From: Ascaphus truei
Lineage: Eukaryota; Chordata; Amphibia; Anura; Ascaphidae
DNA: 64,000 bases
Assembly (NCBI GenBank): GCA_036426205.1
Contig: CM071573.1
Span: 76,852,159-76,916,158 of the forward strand
Direction: 5' to 3'
Positions 57,447 to 64,000 of this stretch are shown piece after piece. The position numbers were made by a program, and so were the translations under genes. How positions within the stretch are numbered: the first letter of the stretch is position 1; each line of letters starts with the position of its first letter. Under the pieces are notes generated by a model that was not told where the DNA came from, made no database searches, and saw only the letters and a program-made list of their open reading frames with translations.

Positions 57447-58588
57447 TGGAGAATCTTAGCAGAGGTCGTCAGAACTTGGGGGATCACATATCAAAGGTCG
57501 GTTACAGTTTTTCCCTAGAGAAAAAGTACGCCAAATATATTGAAAAAAAAAATCCTGTTACTTGTTGTGAATCAGTTTCTGTTAAATCTGGTGCATTTTT
57601 ACCCTGGTCAGAAACATTTGGATAAATGACCATTCATTTTACTCCAATTCCCTTATGCTTTCCTAGTAACACAATTTCTCAAAGACCAAGCAAGCATATA
57701 GTATAACATATGAGTACAAGTGGACCCTAAATGTCTATTTTAACAGAGGCCCTAAATATTGTGTATTTTGAAGGAGTGGCCTAAATGTTGTGTATTTTGA
57801 AGGTACAGTATCAATATCCATGAATATGCTAATAAAGTAATAAGTACATACAGTACTTTGAAATAATACAGTTTTTTTTGTATCCATTTATATGTTATAC
57901 TTTAGTTTCCTAATACATTGAATAATGGGAGGCTATACATTTTTCAAAGCGTGTTATTTGTTTTTGAACTGACATTACATACGAACAAAGCCAACTTCAC
58001 AGTAAGTCAAACGTTTAATACGACTGTAATTTCGACAGACAAACGATTTAGATAAAATTAAGGAGCTTTATGACAAATAATGCCACATTTTTACTTTTTG
58101 CTTTTGGAGTGCAATTCTGAAAATATTATTTTTTTTTAGACAGGCATATGTCTATGATTGATTTATATGAAGGACATTTTGAACAGCTGTGAGAGAGGTT
58201 GCAAGTTCTAACAAAAAAAGTCAGTAAATGTTAGTGTCTTATGAGCAACAAGCAGATGAAATAAGTTACGCTGTTTAATAACTGTGAAAATGTAACTGAA
58301 TGTAAAGTATTCATAGCAGATAAGGGCTACATACGTGTTAATCAGTACCACATAAGTACAAATTAGAAAAATAAAAAAGATATACAGTGTACTATGCTAG
58401 GGCTCCTACTTCCAGTTTCCTACAATTCAATTAATTGCTACCTAACTAGTGATTAGTTTTACACCTCCCACTCACTCCCTTTCTCTAGCACTTTCCTAGA
58501 TGTACCAAGGCCAAACACTTGAAAAAATAAGTAATTCTATCAATCCTTTGTCCTTTATCTATTCATATACACCTTCTATAACATTGAC
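57447..58588. other. No gene seen
   Basis: AT-rich unique DNA with a local direct repeat of CCTAAATRTTGTGTATTTTGAAGG (in parts, 57750 and 57780). Confidence 0.4.
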
Positions 58589-58589
58589 T

Positions 58590-58613
58590 ATACAGTATAT
58601 ATATATATGTATA

Positions 58614-58649
<36 letters not shown>

Positions 58650-58662
58650 TGTATGTATGTAT
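58590..58662. repeat. (AT)n / (ATGT)n microsatellite
   Basis: TATATATG blocks followed by about ten TATG units. Confidence 0.95.
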
Positions 58663-58806
58663 AGGTACCTGCATTAAACGGGTTGCCTTGACGTGGCATG
58701 CAGGCTTACAAATGCTTTGGCCAAAGGGTTTAACCAAATACCCTTTTTCATGAGAATATTATTTTATCTTAGCCTAATTGGTAGGAGCGCAGGAATCGTT
58801 CTTTTT

Positions 58807-58809
<3 letters not shown>

Positions 58810-58857
<48 letters not shown>

Positions 58858-58872
58858 CCCTATATATATATT
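58810..58872. repeat. (TA)n microsatellite
   Basis: About 22 TA units with a CCCTATATATA end. Confidence 0.95.
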
Positions 58873-58874
58873 GC

Positions 58875-59238
58875 AAAACAAAAGAAGAAAGCGCAGTCTC
58901 CATAGTGTAACTCGGTATTACCATTTAAAAAGATTCAAAAATAAAAACAGGCCACTCACAAAGATAGACAGAACTTGCGCATAGAACTGTATATACAACA
59001 GGATTCGTCTGGGTGTTGACGAATGTTCATCCGGTACTCCTCCGATGGAGAGCTGGATCCTCGTGGTAGGGGGATACGACGAGTATCCGCCTGAGCAACC
59101 AGGAGGTGCTCCGAATCTGTACGCTCACAAAACCACCCCCCGGCAACCTCGTACTGCCTTTCTGGTTCCACAGCTCCATCTGTAAGGTACTCCTTCCTTC
59201 TCCCAGACTCCTTCAGACAGTTCTAATTGCGTAACCCT
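58875..59238. other. Probable 3' flank of the Penelope-like end, no gene
   Basis: Balanced sequence lying downstream (on minus) of the hammerhead-like motif at 59239-59280. The 71-codon minus frame has no recognised domain. Confidence 0.35.
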
Positions 59239-59285
59239 ATGCGTTTCGTCACAATGGTAAAGGCGACATCATCAGGGTAAGCACA
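59239..59285 (-). ncRNA. Hammerhead-ribozyme-like motif, degenerate
   Basis: On minus: CTGATGA (59275-59269, perfect core), one extra T, stem II GTCGC/GTGAC with one G-U pair (59263-59267, 59248-59252), GAAA (59247-59244), then CGCATA. Stem III has a C-A mismatch compared with GAAACGCGTA, and stem I is only CC/GG. A decayed member of the group at 55446. Confidence 0.45.
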
Positions 59286-59474
59286 ATAGAAGGTCAAATG
59301 GCCCTTATATAGTCCATAACCAATTAATTAAATGAAAATCTGATTTTAACCCTTTAGGGAACTTAAGAGTCCTTGCTCTTAGCCACAGAATAGTATCGTC
59401 TATTCATTTTTGATTATATATATACATATATATTCAATATAAACATATAAACCTTCTATAACAACTGGAGTTTG

Positions 59475-59630
59475 TAGGGTTGGCCAACTCCAGTCCTCAA
59501 GAGCCACCAGGGTCAGGGTTTCAGAATATTCCTTCTTCAGCACAGGTGGCTCAGACTGGGTCATTGATTGAGTCACCTGTGCTGGGGCCGGGATATACGT
59601 GGCCTGTTGGTGGCCCTTGAGCACTGGAGT
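59475..59630. mobile_element. hAT-like foldback element
   Basis: GGTTGGCCAACTCCAGTCC at the left, GCCCTTGAGCACTGGAGT at the right, and the GGTGGCTCAGACTGGGTCATTG centre. Right terminal bases are missing. Confidence 0.75.
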
Positions 59631-59640
59631 CAATTAATCA

Positions 59641-59721
59641 AAGCCACTGATTGAGCCACCATTGCTGAAACCAGGATATACTGAAAACCTGACCTGTTTG
59701 TGGCCCTTGAGTACTGGAGTT
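59641..59721. mobile_element. hAT-like foldback element, right half only
   Basis: GCCACTGATTGAGCCACC to CCCTTGAGTACTGGAGT; directly follows the previous copy. Confidence 0.75.
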
Positions 59722-59722
59722 G

Positions 59723-59776
59723 GGGAGGAGGGGAGGAAGGGGGGAAGAGGGGGGGAGGAGGGGGAGGAGGGGGGAC
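59723..59776. repeat. Polypurine block
   Basis: GGGGAGGAGG-type repeats on the + strand. Confidence 0.9.
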
Positions 59777-59934
59777 TCGCAGGCCAGTTCTGGTAGTTGG
59801 CCCAACATTCTAATCGGGCTGCACCAGCTCTCCCCTCACTGTGGCCTTGCCGTCGTTGAAGTCCCACCCACGCATATACTGGAAGTTGGGCCAACAGAAA
59901 TCGCGGGGCCCAGGACAAACATTTTAATCAGGGC

Positions 59935-60295
59935 CCCCCAACCCCCGTGTTGGCGGTATTCCCCCCCCCCCCCCCCCCCATTTCACACCTCACGAGCCCC
60001 CTTTCTTCCCCCCCTTCCCATGTATTTCTCTCCCTTCCGTCTCACCCCATCTCACTACCCAGCCTCGGATGTATTTCTCTCCCCTGCTTCTCACTCTTAC
60101 ACCCTCTTTTCCTCACTCACCCCCTCTCTCCTCTCCCTCCATCAATTATTCCACACTCACTCATTCCACCCCCCCCATACACAATTCCCCCCAAAGATAT
60201 ATACCAAAAAACTTCCCACCCCCAAATACATTTTAAAAAATCCCCACCCCCCCAAATATATACAACCACCCAAATGCATACAATAAACCCACCTA
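59935..60295. repeat. Polypyrimidine and C-rich low-complexity block
   Basis: Poly-C run (59958-59978), CTCTCCC text, then CCCCCCAAATA/ACCCACC motifs. The Pro/Ser-rich frames (up to 188 codons) are compositional. GTTGGCCCAAC (59798) and GTTGGGCCAAC (59885), upstream, form an inverted pair. Confidence 0.8.
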
Positions 60296-60299
60296 CCAA

Positions 60300-60730
60300 A
60301 TCAGTGGAAACTCTAGTCCTGAGGCGACCCTGTGTGTGATCTTTCCTCTTTTGTTAAACGAACAATCTGTTTTGGAAGCAGTATCTTTTGCAGGAATATT
60401 TTGCTGGCAAGAAATGCTATATTTGGTCCCTAGAGTGTCTTTGTATTTTTCCCCTTGCATTTTCACAATGTACAGTATATCTATTCTGGTTGAAAACTCA
60501 AACATATATTTTCCTTTTCTAGAGTAACCGTAGGCACTTTTGAATAAATCTCATTTGACCTTAAGATGCTTCAGCTTCCAAATACCATCTCTCTCCTCCT
60601 TACCACCTATATTCATTTTGGCAACTGAAATCTAGTATTTCCTTGAGAATTGTTTCACTGCGTTCTATCTGCTGGTCCATGTGTTGAAATGATTTTAGTG
60701 TATAGTGACCCGACCGCACTTGGACAAACG
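60300..60730. other. No gene seen
   Basis: Unique AT-rich sequence. Confidence 0.4.
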
Positions 60731-60734
60731 TTAC

Positions 60735-60890
60735 CTTAGTCAGAAGGACATTTCAGTTATTTATTTATGCAGAAGAAAAGCACAGAAGGGAACGCTATCT
60801 TTCACCCGATGAAGTGAATTCCCTGAAACATTGGGCTTCTTCTGCATAATAGAACAGCGGAAATGTCTTTCTGACTAAAGATTTGCATCT
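60735..60890. mobile_element. Inverted-repeat element enclosing a hammerhead-like remnant
   Basis: Arms of about 47 bases (TTAGTCAGAAGGACATTTC...ATGCAGAAGAAAAGC and GCTTCTTCTGCAT...GAAATGTCTTTCTGACTAA) pair with few differences. The loop region contains CCGATGA (60806-60812), a GAATTC-centred stem and GAAAC (60825-60829), i.e. a hammerhead-like order with a C for T in the core. Comparable in plan to 24335-24545. Confidence 0.6.
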
Positions 60891-60899
60891 CCGCAGGTT

Positions 60900-61315
60900 C
60901 TAGCGATCTTTCAAGTTAACAAATCCCTCAAATTGTACACTATAACCTTTTGACCCCAGATTGTTCAAAAATCACTATTTTGATTGTTTAAAGTGGTGAA
61001 AAAGTCAGTTTTGCGACTTTTTCTTTTCAATATTTTTTTATTATTTTACTTAAATAAATTAACATCTTACTTACATATACAATTTTGATAAAGGAACAAT
61101 ATTTATAAATCTATCTTAGTAAAGAGACTTTTTTAAATGCTTTATTTAAAATTTTGAGCACATTTTGAATAGTGAAAGTAAGTGAAAATGTACTGTGCCT
61201 TGACTTTTGGCAACTTGGTGTGAACTTTTTGGGCAAACCAAAGAGGGTGGAATTCGCCAAGTTTGCTTTGGTCTCCGAAAAATGTGGCCATCTATTCTTA
61301 TAATGTACTGTATAT
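60900..61315. other. No gene seen
   Basis: AT-rich sequence without features. Confidence 0.4.
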
Positions 61316-61317
61316 AA

Positions 61318-61970
61318 GTATGTATGTCTTTATTTATATAGCGCCATTAATGTACATAGCGCTTCACCGCAGTAATATATGTGACAATCATATAAATAAT
61401 AAATAATATAAATAAAACATAAAGGGGAGAAGTGCTTCAGACATAAAAGTGACATTTAGGAAAAGGAGTCCCTGCTCCGAAGAGCTTACTATCTAATTTG
61501 GTTGTAGGAAGAACGTACAGAGACTATAGGAGGGTGTTCTGGTAAGTGCGTCTGCAAGGGGCCATGGTTTATGTATGAGGTGTATAGTATTATCCACAGT
61601 GCTACTCATATGCTTCCTTAAGCAAGGGTGTCTTAAGGTGGGTCTTAAAGGTGGATAGAGAGGATGCTAGTCGGGTGTTGAGGGGAATGGCATTCCATAT
61701 GTGTGGGGCAGTCAGTGAGAAAGGTTTAAGGCGGCAGAGGGCTTTAGATACAAAGGGGGTAGAGACATCCTTGAGCAGAACACACAAGTTAGGATGGTGC
61801 ATAGCGAGAAATTAGGGCTGAGATGTAAGGAGGGGCAGAAGAGGGTAAAGCTTTAAAAGTGAGCAGGAGAATTGAGTGCAAGATGCGGGGTTTTGATAGG
61901 AAGCCAGGAGAGTGATTTCAGCAGGGGAGACACTACACTTAAGTCTGACTGCAGCAGGGTTACTATACAC
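61318..61970 (-). mobile_element. L2-type LINE 3' end, minus strand
   Basis: On minus, 61602-61802 encodes APHIWNAIPLNTRLASSLS and FKTHLKTPLLKEA, the C-terminal reverse transcriptase motif of L2 elements, the same family as 510 and 38510. The 3' UTR follows with AGTGCTTCAGACATAAAAG (on +) and a TATGTATGTC tail at 61318. The longest intact C-terminal frame of the L2 copies here, yet 5'-truncated and interrupted by the hAT-like element at 61971. Confidence 0.85.
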
Positions 61971-62153
61971 CAGGAGTGTGCAACTCCAGTCCTCAAGAGC
62001 CACCTGCAGGCCAGGTATTATCGATATCCCTGCTTCAGCACAGATGGCTCAATCAGTGGTTCACTCAAAGAATGCACCACCTGTGCTGAAGCAGGGATAT
62101 ACCTAAAACCTGATCTGTTGGTGGTCCTTGAGGACTGGAGTTCGCCACCCCTG
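61971..62153. mobile_element. hAT-like foldback element with 8-bp target duplication
   Basis: CAGGAGTGTGCAACTCCAGT and ACTGGAGTTCGCCACCCCTG are inverted termini. Flanks CTATACAC (61963-61970) and CTATACAA (62154-62161) match at 7 of 8 positions, the hAT-type 8-bp duplication. This is the best evidence in the window for the superfamily. No transposase; inserted at the edge of the L2 relic. Confidence 0.9.
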
Positions 62154-62159
62154 CTATAC

Positions 62160-62330
62160 AATAAAATTGGACATGAAGCAGAAGGTGACACTGTGTGCTC
62201 ATTTGCATGTCATTTCCTAGAATTCCTAGCTGCAGTGGAAGCACTGTTTACTAACAGATAATGGGGAATAGCAGGGTTGCAGACCTGTCTGAGATGTGAA
62301 TGTGCTCACAAGTGATATTTTTATGTGCCT
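62160..62330 (+). repeat. Dispersed repeat, copy 1
   Basis: Direct match with 63520-63680: ATTGGACATGAAGCA, CATTTGCATGTCATTTCC, GCTGCAGTGGAAGC, AGACCTGTCTGAGATG, GCTCACAA. Contains an ATTTGCAT octamer. Superfamily unknown. Confidence 0.8.
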
Positions 62331-62334
62331 AACT

Positions 62335-63255
62335 CTGCTAATTTTACTTACAGCCCCACTGTAATATAGAGAATTGCCCCATGCCAATTCACATAGAAGA
62401 AATACTTAAGAGGCATAATTTTGTAGGAATATAATGTTACCATCATGGTGCCTAGTGTCAGCAGTAAAAGCCACACATACAGGATCAGTGTCTAACTGTT
62501 TTTGTTATCCTGTCTCATTAAGAGCTGAAATAAATTCAAGGACCTAGCACATGTGGCCTACAGACCACGGAGTGAATTGTAATGGCTATATTATACCCAG
62601 AGTGCATTTAAATGTTAACCCCATAGGCACTGCATACATGTCATCCATCCCATCCTTTTGGCTACTGTATATCATAGTTTTATTTCCTCTGTTATCTATG
62701 CAGTGGAGGAAATACATAGGACTCGGTACAAAATTGGTAGTCTAGGAACCAGCTGAAAGAGTTAACCTTGCTGTGATTGCAGCTTAACATGTTTTGGCCA
62801 AAAGATTGAACTAAATGACCCATACTTAGAAGAGAAAACATATAGAAATTAACTAAATAATTAGCCCTGTTGGATGTCCATTCACATTCCTTATTTACTG
62901 TTGTATATTTGAGGTCACTTGCCCAGTTGAGACCCAACTGGCATAATTAAAGCTATAAATATATATTATTGTGAGCTCGTGAAGAATGTGTGTTTCTAAT
63001 TACATAAATGTTTATTTTTTTAAATAAAAAACCATGCAGTTAATAACAGTGCAATTTATGATTAGTATCCAAGCGATGAAAAAAGTTAGACAATATAATT
63101 CTGTGTTATTACAATTGATTGCTTATTAAATCGTTTTAAATTCGTGAGAAATATATAAAGGTGTTCATAACAAATCCCCAACTGAATATATGGACAAATA
63201 TACTGTATACGCATAGCTATTTCTCTCACACTGTGTAAAAGTCTCTCACAAGTCC
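62335..63255. other. No gene seen
   Basis: Unique AT-rich sequence; no recognisable frame. Confidence 0.4.
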
Positions 63256-63259
63256 TTAA

Positions 63260-63497
63260 TACAGCTCAACCCCCTTATAACGCAGTGCTTGGGGTCCAAA
63301 GAATCACATCGCGTTATCGCGTTATAAGCGGATCGCGTTAGAAATAATGTGCAATTGTAGACACTGTATTGGTATTTCAGATACCAATAATCTTGTTGTA
63401 AAGTATTCACAAATAGGAAAATTGGGAGCCACGCTTGCATCGCATTATAAGCGGATTCGCATTGTAATGGATCGTGTTATAACGGGGTTGAGCTGTA
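63260..63497. mobile_element. TA-flanked (Tc1/mariner-like) MITE
   Basis: TACAGCTCAACCCCC and GGGGTTGAGCTGTA are inverted, with TA at both borders. Subterminal CGCGTTATAAGCGGAT words recur near both ends. About 235 bp, the smallest member of the group at 19959 and 20421, which share its termini but carry other cargo. Confidence 0.85.
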
Positions 63498-63519
63498 TTT
63501 CTTCCTTTGAAGACCGTTA

Positions 63520-63680
63520 AAAATTGGACATGAAGCAAAAGGTGTGTTCATTTGCATGTCATTTCCCAGAATCCCTGGCTGCAGTGGAAGCGCTGAATGC
63601 TATGAGATAATGGGGAAAGATATGCTTGTACAGTAGACCTGTCTGAGATGCGTGAATTTGCTCACAACTGGCATTTTTAT
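63520..63680 (+). repeat. Dispersed repeat, copy 2
   Basis: Second copy of 62160-62330, lying just after the TA-flanked MITE; a 12-base deletion follows AAGGTG relative to copy 1. Confidence 0.8.
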
Positions 63681-63684
63681 TTAT

Positions 63685-64000
63685 TTTGAAGGAAACATAG
63701 TGCTTTTTTGTTGATAGTACATTGTTTGTGTATGTGTATATATGTATATACACACCTCCAAATACACATATATCTACCCACACATATATATTTATTGTCC
63801 CTTATTACCAGTGCACGATATGACTTTGCAAATTGAATTCCAATTAGAGTTTGTTGCAGATGTTGAGAGTCACAAACAAAAATTAGACACGGGAGCCATA
63901 GCACCACAACTTGCGGTAATCTAACTTCATCTTGTCAACAGCTTACACCAACTGGTGCAACGTTCAATTGTGTGTCTCCCCTAAATCAAAGACATGCCAC
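63685..64000. other. No gene seen; short TATG/CACA tract
   Basis: Contains a TGTGTATGTGTATATATG and ATACACAC tract (63727-63790); the rest is unique up to the end of the window. Confidence 0.4.

Noticed and set aside
59720..60339. 188- and 130-codon Pro/Ser/His-rich frames
   Set aside because: C-rich low-complexity DNA; no domain and both frames overlap.
1..64000. tRNA, rRNA or snRNA genes
   Set aside because: No cloverleaf with A and B boxes or other conserved RNA gene sequence was recognised by eye on either strand; a covariance-model scan would be needed to be certain.

Overview
This window looks like intergenic or intronic DNA from a large vertebrate nuclear genome. The repeat mix (L2/CR1-type LINE tails, TTAA-flanked Kolobok-like, hAT-like, Harbinger-like and TA-flanked foldback elements, and GAAACGCG-type Penelope-like ends) suggests an amphibian, probably a frog, but species cannot be read from the sequence. 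I find no convincing host protein-coding gene, tRNA, rRNA, CRISPR array or bacterial feature. The open frames are short, and most of the longer ones lie in tandem repeats, low-complexity blocks or retrotransposon relics.

Layout. 0.5-3.5 kb: two L2-like LINE relics and a candidate LTR. 4.5-8.7 kb: microsatellites, a candidate LTR, a pair of dispersed repeats (one split by an insertion) and a foldback element. 9.4-13.7 kb: LINE tails, hAT-like foldbacks and a G-run block. 16.4-19.6 kb: a 22-bp minisatellite broken by a G/T-skewed block and by a CR1-like LINE. 20-21.3 kb: two TA-flanked elements carrying GC- or CA-rich cargo. 22-32 kb: foldback elements, including three TTAA-flanked copies, separated by AT-rich unique DNA with homeodomain-, octamer- and E-box-like motifs that could be conserved noncoding DNA.

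31.3-56.8 kb is the most informative part. A block at about 31341-41932 recurs as a direct copy at about 41963-54540. The second copy has dense small indels, a 1.8-kb A/C-skewed insert, and a run of 28 N that appears to hide no missing sequence. I read it as an uncorrected long read or haplotig placed beside the correct sequence, not a real duplication. With it set aside, the locus reads: an L2 LINE (38510-39609) split by a palindromic, Penelope-like element with an exact 15-bp target-site duplication (39595-39609 and 56586-56600), then the rest of the L2 (to 56775). The right arm holds a compact promoter-like module (two YY1-type motifs, inverted CCAAT, TATA) directly followed by a hammerhead-ribozyme-like fold.

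56.8-64 kb: a Harbinger-like foldback, microsatellites, further Penelope-like ends, hAT-like elements nested by an L2 LINE, a pair of dispersed repeats and another TA-flanked element. The sequences work together only in the sense of nested insertions, whose order can be read from empty sites and target-site duplications.
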